From Trueperaceae bacterium (GTDB taxonomy: Bacteria > Deinococcota > Deinococci > Deinococcales > Trueperaceae), in assembly GCA_007130445.1 (NCBI GenBank), contig SLSM01000118.1, positions 1 to 10,347 on the forward strand: 10,347 nt of DNA, given 5' to 3'. Positions 1 to 6,981 of the stretch are shown piece by piece; position 1 is the first letter of the stretch, and every line of letters starts with the position of its first letter. The notes under the pieces were generated by a model that had not been told where the DNA came from, made no database searches, and was given only the letters and a program-made list of their open reading frames with translations. A program made the translations under genes and the position numbers.

Positions 1-18
1 AGCATCGGAAGCGGATGA
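1..18 (+). CDS. Possible 3' end of an upstream gene
   Basis: Reading from base 1 gives Ser-Ile-Gly-Ser-Gly and then TGA at 16-18, which shares four bases (ATGA) with the ATG of the polyferredoxin gene at 15. The next two junctions of this operon have the same four-base overlap, so this could be the tail of another operon member. Only five codons are visible, so neither the gene nor its function can be established. Confidence 0.3.
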   Translation, partial: SIGSG

Positions 19-1583
19 TCGAACTCCCCCGGGCGGCGACCGCCCCACGCCCCGACACGCCCAACGGCTTCGACCTCTTCCGGCTTCCAGGCCTGCGCCG
101 CTTCGCGCGCTGGCGCTACGCCCGCCTGACGCTGCAGCTGCCGCTGCTGCTGCTGGCGCTGTTCGTCATCGTCGACGGCCTCACGGGCCGTCAGTTGGCC
201 CCCCGCAACATCGCCACCACCAGCGTCTGGTTGCACTACCGCGGCTTCGTCGTGCTCGGTCTGGCCTTCCTCGGCAACGCCTTCTGCGCCGCCTGCCCGC
301 TCATGCTGGTCCGCGGACCGAGCCGCGTCCTCAAGCGGGCTTTGGGGCGCGAGTGGCGCTGGCCCCGGGCGCTGCGCTCCAAGGGTCTCGTGATCGTCCT
401 GATGCTCGTGTTCTTCTTCGCATACGAGGCGTTCGCGCTGTGGTCGAGCCCGTGGCTCACCGCCTGGCTCGTCATCGGCTACTTCCTGGCCGCGCTCGCC
501 GTCGACGTCCTGTTCCCACCGGGCACCTTCTGCAAACACGTCTGCCCGCTCGGCACGTTCAACTTCGCCCTCTCGCACACCTCGCCGACCCAGGTGACCA
601 CGGTCGACCCGCAGGTCTGCGACCGCTGCGAGCACAAACCCTGTCTGCACGGGCGCGTCAGCGACCACGACGACACCCGCGTCGCGTGGGAGGCGCGCGG
701 CCTCGGCGTCGAGGGGGCCCGTCGGCCGTCGTTCATCCCACTGGCCGAGGTCACGCAGGCCAACGGCCGCGGTCGCTTCCCGGGCTGCGAGACCGACCTC
801 TTCGTGCCCGCCATGACGAGCACCATGGACTGCACCCTGTGCCTCAACTGCGTGCGCGCGTGCCCGTACGACAACGTCGCCCTGCGCGTCAGGGCGCCGT
901 GGCGCGAGGCGCTGGCCGGCGCGTGGCGGCGGCGTGGCGGGCTCTCGCTGGCGGTCCTCGCGATCGCCTTGCTGTGGGCCGGCGTGATGAACGCCGTGGC
1001 GATGATCCCACCCTTCTTCGCGGCCGCCGACGCCGTCGCGAACACGCTCGGGACACGCAACGAGACCCTGGTCCTGGCACTGCTGTTCACGCTGGTGCTC
1101 GGCGTCGGCAGCGCCCTCACGCTCGGCGCCTTCGCGCTCGGCTCGCTCGCGGCCGGCGTGCGCGAGGGGCCACGCGCCCTGATGCTCCGCTGGGGATCGG
1201 TGGCGATGGTCCTGGCGATCGGCTTCTGGACGGCGCACTACCTGTTCCACTTCCTCACGGGCGCGCTGACGATCGTGCCGGTGTTCCAGCACTTCTTCGA
1301 GTACCGAGGCTTCGCCGTGGACACCAACTGGCGCCTGGCGCAACTCGTGCCCAGTCGGTGGCTGTTCTTCGTCGGCGCCGGCATCGCCAGCGTCTACGGG
1401 TTGATGGCGATCGCCGTGGGTGGCGCGCGGGCATTGCGTGACTTCGGGGCGACGCGGGGCGTGCTGGCGATGTGGCCGATCGGCCTGTTCGCGTTGGCGG
1501 TGACCGTGCTACAGGTGCTCGTGCTGGCGCAGCCGATGGAGATGCGCGGCACGCTGCTGGGCCCGCTGGGACCACTCCCGTGA
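15..1583 (+). CDS. Membrane polyferredoxin, NosR/NapH/CcoG-like 4Fe-4S protein
   Basis: This is a 522-residue integral membrane protein likely to pass electrons across or along the cytoplasmic membrane through iron-sulfur clusters. Hydrophobic segments lie near residues 39-56, 74-92, 123-143, 147-167, 309-331, 350-380, 394-415, 447-469 and 484-506. Two CxxCP or CxxxCP motifs (C91/C94 and C173/C177) flank the second membrane pair, as in the NosR/NapH family. A ferredoxin region follows: C202, C205, C210 and a distant C258 may form one cluster, and C273-x2-C276-x2-C279-x3-C283-Pro is a textbook 4Fe-4S motif. The C-terminal 200 residues form a second membrane domain with H408, H412 and H426. The stop overlaps the next gene's GTG. 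Related families serve N2O reductase (NosR), nitrate reductase (NapH) and cbb3 oxidase copper insertion (CcoG); the sequence does not decide between them. The family call is firm, the physiological partner is inferred. Confidence 0.85.
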   Translation: MIELPRAATAPRPDTPNGFDLFRLPGLRRFARWRYARLTLQLPLLLLALFVIVDGLTGRQLAPRNIATTSVWLHYRGFVVLGLAFLGNAFCAACPLMLVRGPSRVLKRALGREWRWPRALRSKGLVIVLMLVFFFAYEAFALWSSPWLTAWLVIGYFLAALAVDVLFPPGTFCKHVCPLGTFNFALSHTSPTQVTTVDPQVCDRCEHKPCLHGRVSDHDDTRVAWEARGLGVEGARRPSFIPLAEVTQANGRGRFPGCETDLFVPAMTSTMDCTLCLNCVRACPYDNVALRVRAPWREALAGAWRRRGGLSLAVLAIALLWAGVMNAVAMIPPFFAAADAVANTLGTRNETLVLALLFTLVLGVGSALTLGAFALGSLAAGVREGPRALMLRWGSVAMVLAIGFWTAHYLFHFLTGALTIVPVFQHFFEYRGFAVDTNWRLAQLVPSRWLFFVGAGIASVYGLMAIAVGGARALRDFGATRGVLAMWPIGLFALAVTVLQVLVLAQPMEMRGTLLGPLGPLP

Positions 1584-2296
1584 GGCGCCCGACGCTGGTG
1601 CCCTGGCTGGTGCTGCTCGCGACGCTCGCATCGTGGTCGCTGGCACACGCTCCGCCCGAGCGGACCGAGGTGCCGCCGTGCGCGTACGGCGACGTCGTCC
1701 TGGACGTCGATCACCTGCAGGGCCACGCGCTGGTCCTGCTCGACACCACGTACCGCCTGCCAGACACGCCCGATCCGAGCGACCTCGTGCGCGTCCGCGA
1801 GGCGGGCTTCGCCAGCGATCACCTGGTGCGCGCCGTCGTGATCGACGACCTTCGCGCCCTGCGCGAGGACGCCGAAGCAGCCGGCCTGGCGCTCGAGGTG
1901 CAGTCCGCCTATCGCAGCTTCGCGTATCAACGGCAGGTGTTCGCCGGCTGGGTGGAGCGCCTCGGCGAGGCGCAGGCGCGGCGGGTCAGCGCGCGGCCCG
2001 GCCACTCCGAGCACCAACTCGGTACCGCCATCGACCTGCGCACCGCGGGTGGCCCGGCACCGTGGGACCTGGCGGACTGGGCTCGCACCCCGGAGGGCGC
2101 CTGGGTCGTGCAGCATGCACACCGGTACGGGTTCGTCCTGAGCTACCCGGCCGGCGAGGAGGCACGTACGTGTTACGACTACGAACCGTGGCACTTCCGC
2201 TGGGTCGGGCGCGAACTCGCGGCCGCCGTCCACGACGCCGGCGTACCGCTCAGGGTGTGGCTGTGGCAGCACCACCCACCGCAGGCGCTCCCATGA
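1580..2296 (+). CDS. VanY/DacB-type D-alanyl-D-alanine carboxypeptidase, exported
   Basis: This is a 238-residue zinc metallopeptidase of the M15B (VanY) family, which trims the terminal D-Ala from peptidoglycan stem peptides. The family signature SxHxxGxAxD is visible as S143-E-H145-Q-L-G148-T-A150-I-D152, followed by E202-P-W-H205, giving zinc ligands H145, D152 and H205 and catalytic base E202. The Y111-R112-S113 segment before them is also typical. The GTG at 1580 was chosen because it gives a hydrophobic signal peptide (about residues 6-22, possible cleavage after Ala-His-Ala at 24) and a four-base GTGA overlap with the polyferredoxin stop. An ATG at 1472 would add 36 residues read out of frame inside the preceding gene. 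The following gene starts in its stop codon (ATGA). It acts outside the cytoplasmic membrane. Its place in a redox/copper-type operon is unusual and unexplained. Enzyme class is confident; the exact peptidoglycan substrate is not. Confidence 0.9.
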   Translation: MRRPTLVPWLVLLATLASWSLAHAPPERTEVPPCAYGDVVLDVDHLQGHALVLLDTTYRLPDTPDPSDLVRVREAGFASDHLVRAVVIDDLRALREDAEAAGLALEVQSAYRSFAYQRQVFAGWVERLGEAQARRVSARPGHSEHQLGTAIDLRTAGGPAPWDLADWARTPEGAWVVQHAHRYGFVLSYPAGEEARTCYDYEPWHFRWVGRELAAAVHDAGVPLRVWLWQHHPPQALP

Positions 2297-2910
2297 GGCG
2301 TGGCGCGGCGCCGCCGTACGCCCGAGCGCTCGGCCCCGTGCTCCTCCTGGCCGTGCTCGCGTTCGCCGCGGTCGGCAGCGCCGCGGCGCACGCCTTCCTC
2401 GTGCTCGGCGAACTGACGGTGGTCCCCGACCCACCGCGGCCTGGGGAGCGCCTGACGATCGTGATCGACATGGCCGACCCGTCGCTCGCGCCGGTCGAGG
2501 ACGCCATCGTGTTCGTCGAGGTGCGACGGCAGCGGCTCGTCGGTGAGAACGTGCCGGCGGCGTCGACCGAGCAACCGGACCTGCCGCCACCGGACGTCAG
2601 CGTCGACCTCACCGAGACCCAACCGGGGCGCTACGAGGGCGCGTTCACCGCCCCGGATGGCGGCACGCACCACCTCCTGATCCGCGACCAGACGTTCCAG
2701 TGGGAGGAGGCGAACGCATCGGTGATGCTCGAGATCGAGCCGTCGACGGTCGGCACGCTGCCCTTCATCCTGCCACCGACGGCGATCGGCCCCCGCTCGC
2801 TGTGGGTCTGGCTGTTGTGGCTGATCGGCGTACCCCTGCTCGCGGGCGCGGTGGTCACGGCCCTCGTGCTGGGGAACCGCTCGGCGAGCCCGGAGAAGGG
2901 CGCAACCTAA
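2293..2910 (+). CDS. FixH/YtkA/CopC-like exported protein with C-terminal membrane anchor
   Basis: This 205-residue protein has a signal peptide (hydrophobic residues 15-27), an extracytoplasmic beta-sandwich-like domain (about 34-150), and one C-terminal transmembrane helix (about 169-193) with a short cytoplasmic tail. The PG-x-x-L-x-I-x-I pattern at 50-58, the 'VEDAIVFVEV' stretch at 68-77 and the 'GRYEGAF' strand at 112-118 resemble YtkA/FixH-type domains. Predicted signal cleavage after Ala-Ala-Ala at 32 would leave His33 as the mature N-terminus, as in CopC copper chaperones; a second His pair lies at 126-127. The ATG is within the carboxypeptidase stop (ATGA), so it is probably translationally coupled. 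Pairing with a CcoG/NosR-like polyferredoxin recalls the fixG-fixH neighbourhood of cbb3 oxidase maturation. The domain family is moderately supported; copper binding is inference. Confidence 0.65.
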   Translation: MRRGAAPPYARALGPVLLLAVLAFAAVGSAAAHAFLVLGELTVVPDPPRPGERLTIVIDMADPSLAPVEDAIVFVEVRRQRLVGENVPAASTEQPDLPPPDVSVDLTETQPGRYEGAFTAPDGGTHHLLIRDQTFQWEEANASVMLEIEPSTVGTLPFILPPTAIGPRSLWVWLLWLIGVPLLAGAVVTALVLGNRSASPEKGAT

Positions 2911-2935
2911 CGGTCTGAGCGCGTGGGTCGCGTGG

Positions 2936-2941
2936 TAGCGT
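2936..2941 (+). promoter_or_regulatory. Leaderless-type -10 box for the DUF554 gene
   Basis: TAGCGT lies 7 bases before the GTG at 2949 and is preceded by TGG, an extended -10 element. With the usual -10 to start-site distance, transcription would begin at or next to the start codon. The 38-base gap (2911-2948) after the previous gene contains no obvious ribosome binding site and no clear -35 box. Confidence 0.6.
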
Positions 2942-2948
2942 CGCGGCC

Positions 2949-3740
2949 GTGAGCCCCCTGGACGCGCTGTCCGGCACCCTCTGGAACGCCCTCACGGTCG
3001 TCGTGGGCGCCGTGCTCGGCCTGACGCTGCGCGGGCGCCTGCCGGAGCGCGTCGCGGCCGTCGTCATGCAGGCCGTCGGCTTGGTCACGCTGCTGATCGG
3101 CCTCCTGAACGCGCTCGACCTGACCCGCGTGGCGTCACCGCCCGGGCTGGTGATCGGTCTGGTCGCGTTGGCCGTCGGCGCGGCGTTGGGCGAGGCGCTG
3201 CGCCTCGAGGAGCGGCTGGAGCGCCTCGGCCTCGCGCTGCAGCGCCGCTTTCGCGGTGGTGGGCGCTTCACCGAGGGCTTCGTGGCCGCCAGCCTGCTGT
3301 TCTGCGTCGGTCCGATGACCATCGTCGGAAGCCTCCAGAACGGCCTCGTCGGCGACCCCAGCGTGCTGCTGCTCAAGGCCACGCTGGACGGCATCTCGGC
3401 CGTGGCGCTGGCGGCGAGCTTCGGCGCCGGCGTGCTCGGCTCGGTGTTGGTGATCCTGGTCTACCAAGGCGGCATCGCGCTGGGCGCCGGGGCCGTGGCG
3501 GGAGTGCTGCCCGATCCTGCGCTGGATCCACGCGTGCTGCTCGTGAACGGCGTGGGTGGGCTGATGATCATCGGCCTGGGCCTGACGCTGCTCGAGGTGC
3601 GGCGCGTGTCGGTGGCAGCGATGCTACCGGCACTGCCGCTGGTGGTGGTGCTGTACGAGGTCGTGACGCGCGTCCTACCGTCGGCGGTCGCCGTCTTGCC
3701 CGCGGCGGCGCCGCTGGCGGGCGTGCTAGGCTCCCCCTGA
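2949..3740 (+). CDS. DUF554 family membrane protein
   Basis: This 263-residue polytopic membrane protein belongs to the DUF554 family (E. coli YqgA, B. subtilis YdfK), whose biochemical role is not established; a transport function is often guessed. Family marks visible are the N-terminal 'GTLWNA' at 9-14 leading into the first helix, the 'FCVGPMTIVGS' block at 118-128, the 'KATLDGIS' block at 143-150 and 'YQGG' at 172-175. About seven hydrophobic segments cover most of the length. A polar, Glu/Arg-rich stretch (82-108) probably forms a cytoplasmic loop. The GTG start is chosen because it precedes the conserved GTLxNA segment by the usual few residues and because a -10 box sits 7 bases upstream. 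Its stop TGA shares one base with the gatC ATG (TGATG), so the two genes may be co-transcribed and coupled. The length is slightly above the usual 230-250 residues because of a small Ala/Pro-rich C-terminal tail. Confidence 0.88.
   Translation: MSPLDALSGTLWNALTVVVGAVLGLTLRGRLPERVAAVVMQAVGLVTLLIGLLNALDLTRVASPPGLVIGLVALAVGAALGEALRLEERLERLGLALQRRFRGGGRFTEGFVAASLLFCVGPMTIVGSLQNGLVGDPSVLLLKATLDGISAVALAASFGAGVLGSVLVILVYQGGIALGAGAVAGVLPDPALDPRVLLVNGVGGLMIIGLGLTLLEVRRVSVAAMLPALPLVVVLYEVVTRVLPSAVAVLPAAAPLAGVLGSP
3727..3732 (+). promoter_or_regulatory. Leaderless-type -10 box for gatC, inside the DUF554 gene
   Basis: TAGGCT is followed by 7 bases and then the gatC ATG; it is preceded by TGC, an extended -10. 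It lies within the last codons of the DUF554 gene, so gatC could be made both from its own promoter and by coupling through the TGATG overlap. Confidence 0.55.
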
Positions 3741-4087
3741 TGCTCCTGGACGACGCCGCGCTCGACCACCTGGCCGATCTCGCCCGGCTCGAGTTCGACG
3801 ACGCGGAGCGCGGCGCACTGCGCGCCGACCTCGAACGACTGCTCGACTACCTGGCCCATCTCCAGAGCGTGGACGTGACCGGCGTGGCCCCGATGACGCG
3901 GCCTGCCACGCTCGACGAGGTCGCACCCGACGGCGCCGAGAACGGGGCACCAACGCCGCCGCCCGGACTTCGGAGCGACGCGATCGACGAGAGCCGACAG
4001 TTGCCGATCGAAACGCTCGAGGCGCTCGCGCCGGGCTGGAGCGAGGGCCGCTTCCGCGTCGCCCGCACGGTCGACGACGCGCCGTGA
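3740..4087 (+). CDS. gatC: Aspartyl/glutamyl-tRNA amidotransferase subunit C
   Basis: This 115-residue protein is the small stabilising subunit of GatCAB, which amidates Asp-tRNA(Asn) and Glu-tRNA(Gln) in bacteria that lack AsnRS or GlnRS. GatC wraps around GatA and helps it fold on GatB. Recognisable elements are 'LARLEF' at 14-19, the acidic helix to 'LLDYLAHLQSVD' at 34-45, 'VTGVAPM' at 46-52, and the C-terminal 'EGRFRVART' at 102-110. The protein is somewhat longer than the usual 95-100 residues, the extra length being a Gly/Pro-rich linker around 62-78. No gatA or gatB is in the window, so the subunits are encoded apart. The gene overlaps the DUF554 stop by one base and ends 27 bases from the convergent serS stop. 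Those 27 bases contain no convincing terminator. Confidence 0.92.
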   Translation: MLLDDAALDHLADLARLEFDDAERGALRADLERLLDYLAHLQSVDVTGVAPMTRPATLDEVAPDGAENGAPTPPPGLRSDAIDESRQLPIETLEALAPGWSEGRFRVARTVDDAP

Positions 4088-4114
4088 CTCCAGGTAAGCG
4101 ACCGGCGCCGCGGC

Positions 4115-5392
4115 TCAGCGCATGACGTCGGTGCCGACGTACCCATGCAACACCCCGGGCAGCAGCACGCTGCCGTCGCGCTGCTGACAGGTCTCGAGCA
4201 GGGCGGCGATCGTCCGCGGGAACGCCAGCGCAGAGCCGTTCAGCGTGTGCACGCTGCGCGTCTTGCCGCGCCCTTCCGAACCGCCGGGGCGCGAGCGCGT
4301 GCCGAGCCGCGTGGCCTGGAAGGCCTCGAGGTTCGAGATGGAGCTCACCTCGAGCCAGCGGCGCTGCCCCGGGCTCCACACCTCGAGGTCGTACTTCTTC
4401 GCCTGCGTGAACCCCATGTCGCCCGTGCACATGAGCAGTCGGCGGTACGGCAGCCCCAGCGCCTCGAGCAGCCCCTCGGCCGTGCGCGTCATCGCCTCGA
4501 GGGCGTCGTAGCTGTCCTCCGGGCGCGTGAACTGCACCATCTCGACCTTGTCGAACTGGTGCACGCGGTTCAGGCCCCGCACGTCCTTGCCGTAGCTGCC
4601 CGCCTCGCGCCTGAAGCACGGCGTGTACGCGCAGTAGCGCAGCGGCAACTCGGCGTCGTCGAGGATCTGATCGCGGTGCAAGTTGGTGACCGAGACCTCC
4701 GAGGTCGGGATCAGGTAGTAGCCGCCCGTGACCTCGTACATCTGCCCCTCCTTGTCGGGCAGCTGACCGGTCGCGGTGGCCGACGCCGCGTTCACGAGGA
4801 GCGGAGGTTGCACCTCCTCGAACCCTTCGGCCGCGAGTCGATCCAGGAAGAACGCGGCGAGGCCGCGCACGAGACGCGCACCGACCCCCTTGAAGACCGG
4901 GAAGCCAGCCCCCGTCAAGGTCACACCCGCCTCGAGGTCGAACCAGCGCGAACGCTCGGCGAGCTCCCAGTGCGGCCTCAGGTCGGCGTCGTCGCGACGG
5001 GCACCGTGCTCGGACACGACCACGTTGTCGTGCTCGCTCTCGCCGTACGGCACGCTCTCGTGCGGGACGTTCGGGATCTCGAGCAGGTGTGCCTCGATCT
5101 GGCCGGCCAGGCTGGTGTCGCGCTCCTCGAGCCGCTTGACCTCGACCGCGACCTCGCTCATCTCGCGCATCAAGTCGTCGGCGTCGTCGCCGCGCTGTTT
5201 GCGCGCGCCGATCTCGCGGCTGGCCGCGTTCCGCCTGGCCTGCAGCGCCTCGAGGTCGCCCCGCAACAGGCGCCTGTGCTCGTCGGCGACGAGCACGGCG
5301 TCCAGCGACGCCAGTGTGTCGGGGAGCTGCTTGGCGCGGATGGCTCGGCGAACGGTCTCGGCGTTCTCGCGGATGTAGCGGAGTTCGAGCAT
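4115..5392 (-). CDS. serS: Seryl-tRNA synthetase
   Basis: This 425-residue class II aminoacyl-tRNA synthetase charges tRNA(Ser) (and tRNA(Sec) where present) with serine in the cytoplasm. The N-terminal 'MLELRYIREN' and the long charged helical hairpin (about 30-100) form the tRNA-binding coiled-coil arm. The catalytic core shows the serine-site T230-S231-E232, motif 2 around F260-R261-R262-E263 with the following 'GSYGKDVRGLNRVHQF', and motif 3 at 385-400 (N385-G-S-A-L-A-F-P-R393 ... L-L-E). The 'SALAxPR' version of motif 3 resembles Thermus SerS rather than the Escherichia form. Length and ends are normal for the family. The ATG gives the canonical N-terminus and has a TACACT box 7 bases upstream. 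It lies 48 bases downstream of the lipoprotein hydrolase gene on the same strand and converges on gatC. Confidence 0.97.
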   Translation of the reverse strand: MLELRYIRENAETVRRAIRAKQLPDTLASLDAVLVADEHRRLLRGDLEALQARRNAASREIGARKQRGDDADDLMREMSEVAVEVKRLEERDTSLAGQIEAHLLEIPNVPHESVPYGESEHDNVVVSEHGARRDDADLRPHWELAERSRWFDLEAGVTLTGAGFPVFKGVGARLVRGLAAFFLDRLAAEGFEEVQPPLLVNAASATATGQLPDKEGQMYEVTGGYYLIPTSEVSVTNLHRDQILDDAELPLRYCAYTPCFRREAGSYGKDVRGLNRVHQFDKVEMVQFTRPEDSYDALEAMTRTAEGLLEALGLPYRRLLMCTGDMGFTQAKKYDLEVWSPGQRRWLEVSSISNLEAFQATRLGTRSRPGGSEGRGKTRSVHTLNGSALAFPRTIAALLETCQQRDGSVLLPGVLHGYVGTDVMR

Positions 5393-5399
5393 GGACAGC

Positions 5400-5405
5400 A
5401 GTGTA
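5400..5405 (-). promoter_or_regulatory. Leaderless-type -10 box for serS
   Basis: On the minus strand TACACT precedes the serS ATG with a 7-base spacer and no ribosome binding site between them. The 48-base gap (5393-5440) separates serS from the upstream same-strand hydrolase gene, so serS is likely to have its own start of transcription. No clear -35 box is visible. Confidence 0.55.
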
Positions 5406-5440
5406 CGCCGCCACCGCCGCGCCGACCGAGCGGCGCGCCC

Positions 5441-6931
5441 TCAGCGTGGACGCGGCGCGATCCACCCCTCGCTGCGCAACCAGCGCAGGACGATCGGGAT
5501 CGTGGGGTTGGCGCGTGCGCTCAACACGTCGTGATGGGTCAGCCCCGGAACGACGGTGACCGCGATCGGCGCACCAGGGCGGGTGTTGACGTACGACTGG
5601 AAGCCGGCTGGGTTGGTGATCACCCCGCGGCCGGCGCCGATCGCCAACGCCGGCAGGACGACGCGGTCCATCGGCACGAACCCCGGCGTCGCCTCGAGTC
5701 GCGGATCGAGCTGCGCGATGTCGACGGCCAGCCGGAGCGGGAAGTACCACTCCGCCGGGTCGGCGGCCGGGTCGGTCCACTGGGCGATGATGTCGTCTAG
5801 GTCGCTCACTTCGCGCGCCGGGTCGCCGGTGGACCAGGTGACGTGCGTCGCGCCGTCGGCGAGCCCGGCGACGGTCCGGCTACGGGCGCCGTCACGCCCC
5901 GTCAGCACGAAGGCGGTGACGTTGCCCCCGAAGCGCGCCCCCTCGGCCTGGCCGACCGAGGCGCTGAAGATCGGCGTCACGGCGTAGTCGTCATCGCTCC
6001 GTATGCCCATCAGGGCACGGTTCGTGATGGGGTACGGGGCCGAACCGGCCGGGGCGAGGTCGTCGGGTCGGAGCCGGGCGAACGCGGCCGCGACGGCGGT
6101 GCGCACGACATGGCGTTGGCCGAACCCCAGACCACCCCTGAGGAACGGGGCGGCGCGCCCGGACACGAGGTCGTCGACGTCGGGCACCAGGGTGATGCCG
6201 AAGACCGCGACGCGCTCGTCGGCGCGACCGAGCGCTCCGGTCCGCCCGACGCTGCCGTCGAGCAGGATCAGGCCATCGACGTGGTCCTCACCGATCCCAC
6301 CGCCTCGCTCGGGGGCGATGCGCGCGGCCGCGTAGACGCTGACCATCCCGGCGCCGAGCGAATGCCCGGCCAACAGGACGACCTCGGCCTCGGCGCGGGC
6401 AGCCAGCACCACCTCCTGCAGGTCGCGCAGATGGACCGCCAGGCCCCAGTGCGCCATGTACGGCACCCATGCCGGATCGATGGGGACGTGCGTGCCGCCG
6501 GGCGCGTAGTAGCGCAGCGCCACCTCGGGGTCGTCCTCCTCGATCGCGCGCCGGATGCCGTCTCGGTCCTCCAACGCGTTCGCGCGGCGATCGACCGCCC
6601 ACACCTCCACACCCGGCTCGCTCGCGACGAGCTGCCTGGCCCACGGGTCGAACACGGCGGCACCGCCGAACAGGCCCGGCATGGCGACGATCACGACGCG
6701 GCCCGGGGTGCCCGGGAGGTAGGTGCGCCTGATGCCGGTGCCGTTCAGCCAGACCGGCGTGCCCGGGGCGGCCGGGGTCGAGATCCAGCGGGTGTCGTGT
6801 ACGACGAGCGCCGGATCGACCTGCAGCTCCGGAGCCTGCACCAGGAGCGGTACCCGCACGTCGGGGATGGGTAGGCACCCTGCCAGGAGCAGCGCCGATA
6901 GGACGGTCACGACCCAAGTGCGCAACGGCAT
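5441..6931 (-). CDS. Lipoprotein alpha/beta-hydrolase, substrate unknown
   Basis: This 496-residue predicted lipoprotein carries an alpha/beta-hydrolase domain. The N-terminal signal ends in a lipobox L16-A-G-C19, so Cys19 would be lipidated and the enzyme tethered outside the cytoplasmic membrane. A beta-strand plus 'MPGLFGG' (84-90) gives a possible oxyanion loop, followed by 'VWAVDRRANALED' (110-122), which resembles the VDRRG region of the fold. The nucleophile elbow is G189-H-S191-L-G-A-G, and H466 or H467 in 'GLTHHDVL' is the likely catalytic His. The acid residue is not certain. Between elbow and His is an enlarged region (about 230-420) that may form a lid. It could be an esterase, lipase or depolymerase; no family-specific signature was recognised. 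The ATG gives a complete signal and has a -10-like box 5 bases upstream. The gene is divergent from the gene at 6989. Confidence 0.8.
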   Translation of the reverse strand: MPLRTWVVTVLSALLLAGCLPIPDVRVPLLVQAPELQVDPALVVHDTRWISTPAAPGTPVWLNGTGIRRTYLPGTPGRVVIVAMPGLFGGAAVFDPWARQLVASEPGVEVWAVDRRANALEDRDGIRRAIEEDDPEVALRYYAPGGTHVPIDPAWVPYMAHWGLAVHLRDLQEVVLAARAEAEVVLLAGHSLGAGMVSVYAAARIAPERGGGIGEDHVDGLILLDGSVGRTGALGRADERVAVFGITLVPDVDDLVSGRAAPFLRGGLGFGQRHVVRTAVAAAFARLRPDDLAPAGSAPYPITNRALMGIRSDDDYAVTPIFSASVGQAEGARFGGNVTAFVLTGRDGARSRTVAGLADGATHVTWSTGDPAREVSDLDDIIAQWTDPAADPAEWYFPLRLAVDIAQLDPRLEATPGFVPMDRVVLPALAIGAGRGVITNPAGFQSYVNTRPGAPIAVTVVPGLTHHDVLSARANPTIPIVLRWLRSEGWIAPRPR

Positions 6932-6936
6932 ACCCC

Positions 6937-6942
6937 ACCCTA
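6937..6942 (-). promoter_or_regulatory. Leaderless-type -10 box for the lipoprotein hydrolase
   Basis: On the minus strand TAGGGT is followed by 5 bases (GGGGT) and the ATG. This spacer is G-rich and could serve as a weak ribosome binding site, so this is the least clear-cut of the six leaderless-type starts. Confidence 0.45.
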
Positions 6943-6975
6943 GGGCGCGCCCGCCGCGGCTGCACGGCCGCGTGC

Positions 6976-6981
6976 TACGCT
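6976..6981 (+). promoter_or_regulatory. Leaderless-type -10 box for the gene at 6989
   Basis: TACGCT precedes the ATG at 6989 by 7 bases, with TGC just before it (extended -10). Together with the minus-strand box at 6937-6942 it makes a back-to-back promoter pair within 57 bases of non-coding DNA (6932-6988). Confidence 0.58.

Noticed and set aside
1472..1579. Upstream ATG start for the carboxypeptidase
   Set aside because: It adds 36 residues ahead of the signal peptide, inside the previous gene; the GTG at 1580 fits the signal peptide and overlap pattern.
1394..2590. A long minus-strand open frame of 398 codons opposite the carboxypeptidase and FixH-like genes
   Set aside because: It is extremely Arg/Ala/Pro-rich without family motifs and lies opposite clearly recognisable plus-strand genes. 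Long antisense frames are expected at this GC content.
4088..4114. Possible bidirectional terminator between convergent gatC and serS
   Set aside because: The GC-rich palindromic bases lack a loop of usable length and no T-run follows on either strand.
3726..5780. A 684-codon minus-strand frame and a 551-codon plus-strand frame (4145-5800) across serS
   Set aside because: serS in its own frame has all three class II motifs; the others are out-of-frame readings of it with biased composition.
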